From assembly GCA_963669155.1 (NCBI GenBank), contig OZ022586.1:19830916-19894915 (forward strand): a DNA stretch of 64,000 nt, in the 5' to 3' direction. Below, in pieces: positions 27,001-39,772 of this stretch (its first letter is position 1; every line of letters starts with the position of its first letter). The notes beneath the pieces are model-generated. The model searched no databases and had not been told where the DNA came from. It saw nothing but the letters and a program-made list of their open reading frames with translations. The DNA comes from Arbacia lixula. Its lineage: Eukaryota > Echinodermata > Echinoidea > Arbacioida > Arbaciidae. The translations under genes and the position numbers were made by a program.

Positions 27001-30000
27001 ATATTTCCCTATTTAAGCAACCTAATTTTGATATTTTGAGTCTAAAGCCACATTTTCAGCACCGAGGCATTAAATGGCAATACCTAGAAATTTTAAACAA
27101 GACGTCATTATTTAATTTTCAAAATAGCCGCCCTAAATAAAATTCTTTTTAAGTCTTAAATGGCATGTATGTGAATATGGGCAATTCCTTAGTGGACAAA
27201 TTTCAAAATATCAAATGTCTCGATATAATATATAGGGTGTGGTTTGTGAGCCACCTTGTTTAGGAAAGTTCTTATACAGCATTTTTCCGGGGTATTTCGG
27301 AAAACTATTTTGTTGACCTGCAAAGGCCTTCCCTGCTTTTTTTTTTAATACAGTACTGCGACTTGCTGCAGTAAATACAGATTAATTTGCACAATGCAAT
27401 CCACCCATTTATCGAAGGGCTTGGGTCCAATTCGATTACCTCGCTTTAGCAAAATCTGCTTATAATGAACATTGAACACACAGGTGTGCACAAATTGGGA
27501 TTTTAAGAATTGCCTCATAACAAAATCTTGTTGTATTTGTGCTCCGTGTAAAGGAAATTGGACTGTACAAGGTTTTTAGGACAACATGGGGCAATAACGT
27601 ACACCCGTCCGCTATTACCCCACGTTGACCTTTGACCCATTATACCTTTATACAGCCTAGACCACTAATTTATAACAATTAACACTGCATTTATGTTAAA
27701 CAATGAGTCACACTGAATAAAACTTTGTCGCAAAAAGGACTGTGAATCTAACCCCCTGATAGCAATGAATCGATCAACTGAAATCTATAAACACAATTTG
27801 GGGGTAGAAAAAATATTTTGTTTAATAACTTATTATCAAATGACGGAAATAAAGACATTTTCTGGAGCTTGACTTATTACAAGCAGAGCATCTCAGCCAG
27901 GGTAGAGTTAGAACGACATCTATCGCGATAGTCTTAAAACAGGCAGGCCTGTCCGGTATTACCCCATGTTCGTATTTACCTCGCTCTCCCCTATTCGGTA
28001 AAAATTAGTTACCTTCACTGGGATTTGTTTTGCGCATTTCTTTCAAAAAATGAGGGCGAGTGCACATTATGCCTCTAAATACGTTATTGGTCGAATCCTG
28101 TAATTTGATAATATACTTTTTAGTCAAGTTTACGGATGGGGCCTGTAATATTCTGTTTTTGTTTTTAATTCGCGTCATCCAAGTCTATTGTTACTAGAGA
28201 TAGGAATGGAAAACAAAAAATCAAAGTAGATTTTAAAAAATAGGAAAAATGAAAGAAGAAAAAGAAAGTGGACAAAAAACAAAGGATTACGTAATCAACA
28301 GTTGCTTATTACATAGAGATAAAGGGAAACCAACAAATTAAAATGGATTTAAAAAAAAATTACGCGATGGTTGCCAGGCGTTCAGGTGTCGTGACTTGGG
28401 TCAAATCAATGACCTTTTACCGACTACCATTAGTGCCCTTTTGATATGGCGATCTCGGCCCAAAGCATGTCTCTTCGTGCATTCCTGGAACTCTAACGCC
28501 GAGGCGCCCTAGTCCTTTAGGGGAGGAAACAAGGCTGATCCCAATCACACGGTGCCAAACCGCAAAATGCCTTGAACCTTCATTGTAGTCAGACGATATT
28601 CGAACCCGTGCGAGGCACGAGTGTGAAAGCACTCCCGGCGTATTAGACATCTCAGCCATAACAGCGTCGGTGCTGATGCTCGGGAATTTAGGCGTATAGA
28701 TGTCGATGTGATGTGGAATATAGTTTCAAAGCAACGAAAGAAAAACAAAAGATATTATTGAGTCAGACCAGGATTCGAGCCTGTGCGAGGCACAAGTGTG
28801 AGCTCACTGCCGGCGCTTTAGACCTCTCGACCATAATCGCGTCGGTGCTGAATCGGTAGAATTTAACCGATTATGGCGTTTATGCTTATATTTGCATCCC
28901 TCCACGGTGAACGTGTTAGCGACCCTAAGCTGTGAATGTATCGTGCCTGAAATCGTCCGTACACAATGAATAATGTCTTTTGTCATACGGACAACATTTA
29001 AAAGGGACGCTTTGAAATTGTGTCCGCATAACAAGAGAGCGTGTCCATAGTGTCAATGATACACATAGACCCATGGTACATTATACTAAGAAGTTCATCC
29101 TAAGTTTAATGGTTAGATTATTGATGGTTAATAGACCATTTTCGTTGTGTATTCAAATTTTATTCACGTAGTTCAAACAATACGTTACTAATGGAAATTC
29201 CAAAGCTTGTCCGACGTTTGTCCGAGTAGCAACAACTAATAGATTCAGAGTGCGCTCCATCCATTCAAACTGAATCACTAGACACAGGTGAAGGAAATCG
29301 CACGTTACTACGCAGCGAGGGAGAGAGTTGTAAATACATTACGAAAACCACTTAGATGCCATCGTGCAGAGCTATTGAATAAGCCGTTTTTGCAATCTTA
29401 TCCCTAACACGCTATGACATTCACCTGTTGATTGAGTCTCAATTGGTGGAATGCACTCTGAATATATTAGTTGTTGCTACTCGACAAACCTCGTACAAAC
29501 TTTGGGGTTACCATTAGTAACCTATTGTATAAAGACGTGCATACCATTTACATGCATACCGTAAATGGTCTATAGAAGAAACAGCGATGGCTGAATGAAT
29601 TAACTCTGCAAGTTTGCAGTTTTGTTGTAAAACATTGGTGAACTGAATATAAATAAACAGAATACTGTATTTTGAGATTTATTAGTAACACTAGCAGTTA
29701 TGATATATATTCTACCTTGAAATATACTGTGTACAGTTTTTATTAATATTGTTATTAAAAAGGTAACTCCATATGATCGTCATTACTAGTTAAATGCGAT
29801 AAAATGTATGTATTGATACAAAGATGCTATCCAGGATAAGTCAAGTCAATACCGCATTGGTATTTTTGAAATACAATACGTATAAAAATTCAAGAAGCTA
29901 AAAAAAGGTCATTACCCTTAAGTATTTATTTTAAACAGTAATAATATACATATATGTAATCAATTATTTTTTTTGATGTATATATGTTTCCCCCGTCCCT

Positions 30001-33000
30001 GCATTTTTATACCCTGGCCTTGGTATGCCATTGTTCCTCGTTTGGGGAACACTTACTTCAAAAAGCCCCAAAGCAGTGCAAAGCTACTATTTAATAGTCT
30101 AACTAATAATGATAACAATAATCTAATATAATAATGTAATCTTTTTCTTAATATTTATGTTGCCCCAGTCCCTGCATTTTCACCCCCTTGGTATGTCATT
30201 GTTTGTATGTCACTTATTCCAAAAGGCCCCAAAGCAGTACAAAACTACTTATTAATAACCTACCTACCCCCCCCTCATCCTCCCAAACCCTGAAATCTAC
30301 ATTGACCTATTACATATCTCTATGTCAATAGTAATGAGAGGGTTAACACTCTCAGTTACCGACCCCTGGAATCTACATTGGCTTATTGCACATCTCTGTG
30401 CCAATAGCAATGAGATGGTTAACCCGCTCAGTACCGGCCCCTGAAATCTACACTGGCTTATTACATATCTTTATGCCAATAGTAATAAGAGGGGAAAATT
30501 GGTTATGTGATGATGCTATTGACTCACCCGTATCCTTGACCGAAGCTTATTGATTGAATCTTTGAGAAACACTGCACCTTGGCGAGTTTTGTTTCTAAAA
30601 ATAAGGTTTTATAAGTCATCAATTACTATCACTCCCTGATGCCCACATGTCGTATTCACTTATTCATCATGTTCATATTACAGAAGAATTCGAATATGGC
30701 CTCATGTTAGTCGTAACACTCACCATGCTCACAGAGTTAAATGGAAATTCACTAGATGGTCGACCACGTTCGCCCACCCATTATCATGCAGATGCGAGAT
30801 TACCTTTTCAGCTTTTAGAAGGTAGTGATAAAAGGTAGATCCACCATGTACACCTGTGTCTTTTGTTGTCATGGGTATGATGTAAATTGTCTTTACATCC
30901 ATCATCCAACACAGCTTCATGAACAAATCCCAGTCTGCATTATAGTAGTAGTAGGAGTAGATTCAGTGGATTGACCGACCTGATGTAACGTCGAACTGGT
31001 TTATTACCAGTGTATACTAGACGGTATTATTGCGAGATTTAGAGAGACAGCCACACAGGTTAGTCTAGCTGCACTCGTCTTCAGTAGCCATGGTGCAGAA
31101 GATGTTGAAAGGATTTCGTTTCTGAACCAGACGTTTACTTTTAGACAATAATTTGTCTGGTCCTCTAGAGGCAATGCTCAAAAGAATTCGAACATACCAT
31201 TTCCGTTTATATACGCATATTTTAGTCACGCCTTTCAAACAATACGTGACTTATGATACCCTCAAACCTTATCCGAGGTTTGTTCGAATAGAAACACCCA
31301 ATAGATTCGTTTGCGTTCCACCCACTGAAATGGCATTACGAAATACAGGTGGATACCATAATGTGTTACTATGCAATTAGGGGAAAAGTTGTGAATACAT
31401 TATGGAGACGGCTTATTGCCAAGATGTCGTATTTGGATTAGAGGTGTCCAGAATCCTGAAAAGAAAGTTAAGATACATATTACCATGTTGTCTTCATGCA
31501 CGAAATATGCCAGTATTTTCATAGTCTTATGTCATATGTAATATTGTCTTTCAAACTGTATTAAAAAACACAGTTGTTTGTATGTTCGTGTTGTTGTTAT
31601 ATTTTGTCTGTCTGAATCTAAATGATCATAATGACCTTTTAAAATTTAGCCTAATATTACAGAGTTTGGTTAATTACGAATGTAATACCTTGCACATTCA
31701 TACATAACTGACATTTAAAATGTTAGATAAATACTGTACATGCAAAACCTTTAATTAACATGCAGTGGTTTAGCACATGACTTTCCGTCAAACTATGACT
31801 ATTAAATGCTATTTCTTGGAACATTGAATGTTACATCGGCTCAAAACAATAACTAATACGTTGATCCCAGATCATATTTCACAACATCACTGAGAAAATA
31901 TTGAATACGTGACAATGTGTTGGTTCTCAATTTACGGAAAAGCATTGTCATTATGATAGCGGATATATCCATTAAGTGGTAATTAGGGCCAATAGCCTGC
32001 CTGCTATACAGACTAATTATAACTGTCCAATCAAAACGCCTTTCACCACCTTGCGCAGCCGTTGTCGAGTAAGTCACTGTAGTCACTACCTAGGTATTAA
32101 ATGGTGGCCTTCGACTTCCGTGCTCGGAGACAGGTGCCACGACGAGGAAGTCTCTGACCTATTAATGCCACCGCAGACGACACGATGCTACCGCGATTTT
32201 GCGGTCGCAAGCGCCTTCGACTGGAAATATTACTTTCTGCACGAAACCAGTGAGCGTGTCCTAAGATTCGGTCGGTCGCAGAGTCGTGCTACTGATCGCA
32301 TCGTATAGGTCTGTTGTGGACTTTGTATAGACATGATAGATGCACTCAGAAACACATTCACGGCACAGACATAGCCACAATGTAAGCCACGTTAACCATT
32401 TGTGTACCAGACAAACTCTTGCTTATGCGACCTTATGTATATTACGTATGTCAGAATAGGTCCTGCGGCAAACAAAGGCGTAATACAAAAACGGATCCCC
32501 GCTTGGAATCGACTCAATTTGGGGGTCATTACAACGGTTAAATACAACAAGATTTAGTACCTTCAATCACCTAAATTCCTTTATCTTGTTACAACATGAA
32601 ATAGTTTACATGGTTTAGGTGAATGGTTATCTATGTAATGTATGTGATTACACGTTTTCAATGCAACGTCGCGCAAACAGCTTTTAATGTGTCATTGATC
32701 CATTGTTGCACAGTTGATATTACATACAAATCCCAAAGAGCAAGGCATTGCCTCGCATATAAAACGGTAAAGGGCATATACAGTACTGGGAAGGCAACAA
32801 AGCCTTCAAAATGTAATTGTTAGCAATCTTCTTGCCAATGGTCTTAAATTCATGTATTGTCTATTTTAGAAGCTTGCTGAAAGTTATTTGCTTTCAAATG
32901 ATCCACATATGGAGTAATTAATGATTAAATCCTCAAAATGTTCGGCAGAACATTTTGAGGATTTGTGATTTAATCACTCATTACTCCAAATGTAGATCAT

Positions 33001-35656
33001 TTGAGGGCAAATAACTTTCAGCAAGCTTCTACAATAGACAATACATGAATTTAAGACCATTGGCAAGAAGATGCTAACAATTACATTTTGAAGGCTTTTT
33101 TGCCTTCCCAGTACAGCATATGCCCTTTAATGATTCAATCAATGGCTGAATGTAAGGGCCACCGTATATGATACGATCCGATCAGTCGTGCGATTCTGCG
33201 ACTAGTTGAATATTAGCACCCGGTTATGGGGTTTGGACACGTAAGTGACGTCACATTTCTAGTCATTTCCCCTTACGACTGCAGAATCACTGAAAAATCA
33301 TATCGTATCAGTACCGCGGCCTTTAGATCCTGGCCGAAATTAGATAATATCTGTAGAACCAAGCCAGTGAATGTGTATCACACTAGTCATCACGCTCATG
33401 CATAGGTATCTAAGTAGGCCGCCTCATCTGTTTTTGAGGGTCGTAGTAAGATTAATTTACTTAATAGTTTACTGATCGACCACATGGTGTTTTAAATTGT
33501 TTTAAGCCTTCCAGTATTATAAGTGCTTAAGAGTGTTAAGAGTCAAGAGGCTGTTTCTGGTTGGTAATGATATGGTGAAACAAATTAACACAAAGCGAAA
33601 GATCTGAACAGACGGCATGAAGACTACATGAAAATGTACCGTACAAATACAAAGCGCACTACTCCTTTACGCTATGTGGAAACACTAGATATATTTGATT
33701 TATGAAACTATAATTATTCGTGAACGCTCATCTCGTCTGGTGGTAGAACTTCATACCAACATATGTTTTTTTTTAAATTTCTCTTCCATTTATACTTACA
33801 TGTCATGTTAACTTGAGTGTCTTGATTTCCTCCTTGTTTTTCCGCCTTCATTTTTTAATATTTTTTTTTCTGCATCTTCTTCTGATCTCCGTTGTTCTTC
33901 TTTCTCACCTGCTCATTCTTTTCCTTTTTCTTAAATGTTAAGTTATTTTCCGTTCTTGTTACCCTTTGATTTTCTTTCTTTATCGTCTTCCTGTTCTTTT
34001 CTCTGTCTTCTTCTTCTTCTTCTTCTTCTTCTTCTTCTTCTTCTTCTCCTCCTTCTCCTCCTCCTCCTCCTCCTCCTTCCTCTCCTTCTTATTCTTCTTC
34101 TTGTTCTTCTTCCTCTTCTTCTTCTTCTTTTTCTTCCTCTCCTTCTTCTTCTTCTTCTTCTTCTTCTTCTTCTTCTTCTACTTCTTCTTCTCATTCTTCA
34201 TCATCATCACCTTCTTCTTCTTCATCATCTTCTTTTTTTTCTTCTTCTTCTTCATCATCCTTTTTTCTTTCATCTTCTTCTCCTTCTTCTTCTTCTTCTT
34301 CTTCTTCTTCTTCGTCTTCTTCTTCTTCTTGTTCTTTTCATTCCTGGTATTGCACATCTTAACATTCTTCTCAATTCTCTTCCCCTTTTCATCCCCTCTC
34401 CCAGATAATCTTCGAGGGCGTAATAGGGGCCAAAGACAGTGACCTTGCTATCGATGACGTAGATGTCACGGATCGATTCAACACAAGTGAGTAAAATGCA
34501 CATGACCAATGTCAGTAAGACAAACCCAGCTTCCCAGGCTGTCGGACATTTATAATCCAAAATATTCAATATAGGAGTCTGGATATAGAAGACTAATCAT
34601 TCGCGATGTCTCCTTCGGCTCGGGATGGACTGAGAAAAGAAGATGATGATAAAAGGATTATATGCGTTCATGACTATATTTCCAGTTTGGATTAAAAATA
34701 CCCAACGGTCTGGAGACCAGACTAAAGTCAAAACAAGGCGAAGGGTAAGAATTAAGAGTGTATCCATTATCATTATTTTGCCGGAACCATCAGGATTGTT
34801 TTTGGTGGTTAACATTAAACGCCGACGAACAGTTGGCATAGTCTTTAGACATCCATCATGTTAGTTGCGGCTAACATGGCTAAAGAGCGTTCAGCTACAA
34901 GTTTTTTTTTTGCAGCAACTATCTCATCTAAAATGGGTGAATGCATATAACTCTCAAAAGCGAAAATTGCCCCCCCCCCCCTTTAATTTCTGGCAGTTGG
35001 TTAAAAGAACGACAATAACATAAATCATTACATTTAGTTCGCTGCCAGACTCCGCACTGCCCTATAGACATGGTGTATATTACCAGCGCAAAAATGCCTC
35101 ACTGGCCGATAACAGTCATACATACATACGCATAAACATACGGTTGACATGGTTGTAGTATTTATCAAAGGCAAAATAATCTTTACAGTTTTCCTAGTAT
35201 TCGGGATCTTTCAAAAAGGCCTCTTTGACACCATTGTGTTCAAAAGCTCAATAATGCAACAGGTCTCCAATAGATGTCTCGTCCAATTGACGTTAATTGA
35301 TTTGAAGATATTCAGTCAGCTTGGAACGATTCTTACCCGAGTATGCTGGTAATGTGCCTTGACACGGGGAATGGGGCTTCAAGGACTGGCAGGTTTCAGG
35401 AGCGGAGAACTCGCCGCGTAATCAGTGATCGCCCAGCCAAGTTTGAGAATCACGATTGAGGAGATATTGGCCCCTTCCCCTCCTCGTCCTTTTTGCTCTC
35501 TCTATTGATTTATCATTCTCATTCTTCTTCTTCCATCTACCCCTCTCCCCCTTACACTACCCCTTTTTTCCTCTCTCTTTATCCCTCTTCTCCTCCTCTT
35601 TCTTTCTCTCTCTCTTTCTCCCCTTTCTCCCACTCTATGTCATGTATGTGTGTGTG

Positions 35657-35706
<50 letters not shown>

Positions 35707-36733
35707 ACCCCTTCCCCTTCTTTTTCTTTCTCCTCTACTCAGTATGTCACTCCATCGCTCGCTATTCACCTCTCTCTCTTTATCTCACTGTAGCACCCCT
35801 GAGTGCATTTAAATCATGAGTCACATAAATATTGCGAATCAGCCAAAAATGCTTACTCGACTCCTCTACTACAGATTCACTGCACATAGCGTATAACATG
35901 TTTATATGTGATCGAAATTGGAGGATTGATCGTATTGGAAACTAAACTCAATAGCCAGCAATGCTTCCTCTTCAGAGTCACAGTGTCGCCGTTATTGTCA
36001 TGATTGTGGCAAACCATTTTGACTCGTATTCACACTGGTAATTTAACACAGACCGCGTACTAAACTTATGCTAATTTCATGGGCCGCAAAAGAAATCACC
36101 TGACGCTGTCACAAAGTCATTAATTTTTCACAGAATAGTCATTCCGAGGACAAAATCAATGATATTGAGTCAATAATAATGTTTCATGATGTTTTATTTG
36201 GCGTGCCATAAAGTTAGTTCAGGTTTAGTACACGTATGAAGTTAAAACCACAATTGTCATGATTGTGTATACGGACAAATAAATCGCCACGATGGTAATG
36301 ATTGTGGCAGCCATTTTGTGATTTCCGTTCACGTAAGTATGATGGCTGTATGCCTGTGTGTGTTTGATGTTTGTTCAATAGTGAGTGTATATATGTTCGG
36401 GGGGGGGGGGGGGGGGTATCAGAATAGATTTCATTCTTATCTATTATGAAATTGTTTCATTATGATTACTATTATACATATTTAATAGTATTATTATGAT
36501 TATTATTTTAGTTCCAGGAATAGAATAAGTTGCATATTCAGGTGGAATATGGAACATATATATTGTGTTGATATACAAGTGGTATATCATGCTTTATTGT
36601 GTTCGTTGAATCAATAGAAATACTACGTCTATGTATTTGTTATTCTATGTTATGAAGTGAAATTGTTTATTTCATTATGTGAATGAAATCAAATAAAGAA
36701 TATGGAGAAAGAAAAGGTGTGTATGTTTGTGCG

Positions 36734-36792
<59 letters not shown>

Positions 36793-39610
36793 ATGGGTGT
36801 ATGTGTGTGTTGAGAGACGGGGATGTTTTAATGATGGTGTGTTATGAAACGTTTATTTAAAAAGTCGAGAGCGCATTGCGGTGATTATCATTTGATCTAA
36901 TGGGCGGAAAGCCATTTACGCGCAATAACCACGCAAAAAATATGTCAATTTGATTACTTTCCAAATGAAATTATTACTATCGTAGCAACCATCAGTGATG
37001 ATATGTATTTTGAACTCTCGATGACTTCGATATCGATGTGATGTAAATGCCTATACATCACATATCATTATGAAATAAATCTCAGATTTTTGCTACGTAG
37101 GCAATTTGGTTAGGGCTTTCGTTCTGTCTCATGTACTATATTTTTTTAGCACTTCTCTCTCTGTTTCTCTCTTTCCCTTTTTCCCTTATTATTGATCCCC
37201 ACCAGGTTTGCTTTCCCGTCTTTGTATCCATACGTATCCATGTCTCTCTCTTCCTTCCTTTCAATTTCCACCTTTATAAAAGTATTTGCTTTCAAGCTGA
37301 CTTGGGCGCGAAATTGCCGGAGTATATTGCCAGAGTATATTCTGACACGTTTATTCCATGTGTCGGGTTTTCCTCCATCCATTTAATATGTTTAAGAAAT
37401 CTCTTAATTGCATTCGTGAAAATACGACTGAGTCATGTATTCTTTTACGAAACTTCCTGCCGAGATAAAAATTCCCTTTCTCGTTTCAGATGATTTTTGA
37501 AGGTATCGCCTTAAAATGAATGCAATTCAGAACCGGACCTATGATGTTACTCAAACAGAGCGTTCATTTTGATCCGATATATCTCAAACTTGGTATAATT
37601 GCCAATACCGAATAAAGCATGTTTTTCATCGGAAATTACATGCACTTTGATTTCTTCACGAGCTCCAGTTCTGTAGATCATACACTTTTTATATTCCACA
37701 TGCTAAGAATGTTGCTATATGATTGGTCAAGAGTTGATCACGTGATGAAGCGTAGTTTTTCCCATCTGATCACCTGAGAAGAAAAGTTCGTTACACTCTA
37801 GGTGATAGTACTTTTTGGTTTCGCTGATCTCTTCACTCCTCACAGTCCTAATGCGTGATTAATATTTTGAGTACGCGCGAAATAAAAGTGCGTTACACTC
37901 GGACTATCAGCTGCCAGTAGTCATAACGCGCGTCCTAGTAACGCGCGTCCTAGTAACGCGCGTCTTTACGCGTGTTCCCCATGGCAGTGGCTCGGTGTTA
38001 GGTAGAGAAGTAAACATTACTTTTGTACGTCAAATTGTCAATTTTGGTATAGATACTTGGTTCCAGATGTGGAATATAAAGCAAATGATCAACTTTTGGT
38101 TTCAGGTCATGAGACGAACTTATCACTTCCTCGGCGGTCTGAATGTATACGCTATCAACGTTGATTATTTGCTTAATATCACTGACTCCTATGTTTTGTG
38201 AGCGTTTTCAACATAGCCTTTATTCTAGTTGTGAATTATCAAATTTGTCATGTATACAAATGCTAAGCACTTTGCTCAGACAATTGGTTACTAACGATGA
38301 CCCCAAAGCTTGTCCGAGGTTTCTTCGAATAGCAACAACTAATAGCTATGGAGAACATTACACCCATCGAAACATAATCATAATACAAGTGGGTGTAATA
38401 ACGCGTTACCACGCAGTTCGGGGAAAAGGTGTGAATCATTACGAAATCGGATAAATAGTTCACACGGTTTGTAACGCTGGCAACCCGCCAATAATTCCAC
38501 CGTCCTCGTATATTTCACCACTCACGCTATTTGAAAGGAACACAATAGAATGAGCATTCATGAGAAGCACCTGTTAAACAAGTTGCAAAGAACAATGAAG
38601 AATTCGGGGCACCCTCCAGCCCATATTTACGAGTCACTAGCGTGTATGTTCCCACGACAGGTTCAATAGATGTTACTTATGTTGATCATTGCTCCGACGT
38701 GAAATAAACACGTGATATCCCATTGTAGTCCTAAGAACCACATTGGTGGTCGATGAGAATTTATGAACTTTTTACGAGTTCATGTTACAGTATCATCAGA
38801 TTATACTTGTGCCATTCTCATTGGGCTTAAAAATCGCGAGCGAGTAATGATAAACACGGTAATTACTATCTTAGTTGTGTCAAAGTATTAAAACCTTTAA
38901 TGATTGAACACTTTTTACATATTAAGCACGGTACGATGATATCCAACTTCAATTAAATAAACAAAACTCTCATACTGTATAAACATCTTGCATACAGTAA
39001 GCATTATCAACAATGTGACTAAGCAACTGAATGCTAAACAATATATCGTCAATCCACTCTATTACGAGATTCCCCCTCCTCCATAATTATAAATTGTTAA
39101 TCGACCATGCACTGTTGATTTATTTTTTAATGATTTTTCCCCTTTGAGCGAACAGTTAAACCCTCTCATTTTTCACACCTCCAATTGATTTTCTTTTTTC
39201 TTATTATTGATTATGGAAACATATTATAAACTTGTGCCGACATAATTTCGTCCGATTTGTTTTCCAATTAAGTTACGGAAATTTTGCTATGTTTACGTAA
39301 TGTGCCACGATCTTTCATATAAAAAGTGTATTACTTCTTTGTGTGCAGAAAAAAAAAGTTATAATGTGAAATGAATGAAATTAATTGATAAAACGTATCA
39401 TATTATTTTCTCCCCACAGCGAAACCTACTAAGAATCCCATGGATCCGAGAGTCTCACCGCCAGAGGGCGGTATAACACCTCGGAGTGCGGCGACGGGCG
39501 GGATAACGCTCTACCCGAACGGGGAAGATCCCCCGGTAGGAAAAGGCAGCGATGATGTCGACCCTGATATAGCTCGTGAGTAGTGGAGTATAACCTGACT
39601 TCAAGAGAAG

Positions 39611-39661
<51 letters not shown>

Positions 39662-39699
39662 TGGGATAAAGAAAGAAGGGGGAAGGGGTGAGAAAGAGG

Positions 39700-39772
<73 letters not shown>

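Larger units (their letters stand above)
22487..34404 (+). other. MAM gene intron 2 (11.9 kb)
   Basis: No coding exon was found. It contains MITE K2, a GA repeat and CpG-rich patch near 24.0-24.24 kb, a three-copy 138-bp repeat, two SINEs, family B elements, small tandem repeats near 30 kb, two large foldbacks near 33 kb and a TTC-rich tract before exon 3. Stretches 22490-23090, 23340-23990, 24770-28580, 31440-32760 and 33330-33990 show nothing I can name. Sequence with 'atggccgcc' phrases at 26930-27130 resembles an old dispersed repeat. Confidence 0.7.
34487..39419 (+). other. MAM gene intron 3 (4.9 kb)
   Basis: No coding exon was found. It contains MITE C5, repeat G2, a CT-rich tract at 35475-35715, an 18-base G run, TA/TG repeats, a 15-bp CpG-rich repeat and MITE B3. 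Stretches 35110-35470, 35720-36390, 36830-37900 and 38480-39419 show nothing I can name. Confidence 0.7.

Noticed and set aside
26930..27130. YY1-like 'atggccgcc' motifs as regulatory sites
   Set aside because: Similar phrases recur near 55240 as part of what looks like an old dispersed repeat; no evidence of regulation.
31976..32308. 110-codon plus-strand frame
   Set aside because: No motif, no splice signals with neighbours, and Arg/Ser/His-rich mixed composition expected by chance.
33935..34569. Open frames rich in Leu, Phe or Arg, up to 158 codons
   Set aside because: Translations of TTC/CTC simple sequence; only the 82-base exon at 34405 is supported, by MAM homology and splice sites.
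35456..35819. Ser/Leu-rich frames of 108-118 codons
   Set aside because: Translations of the CT repeat tract.
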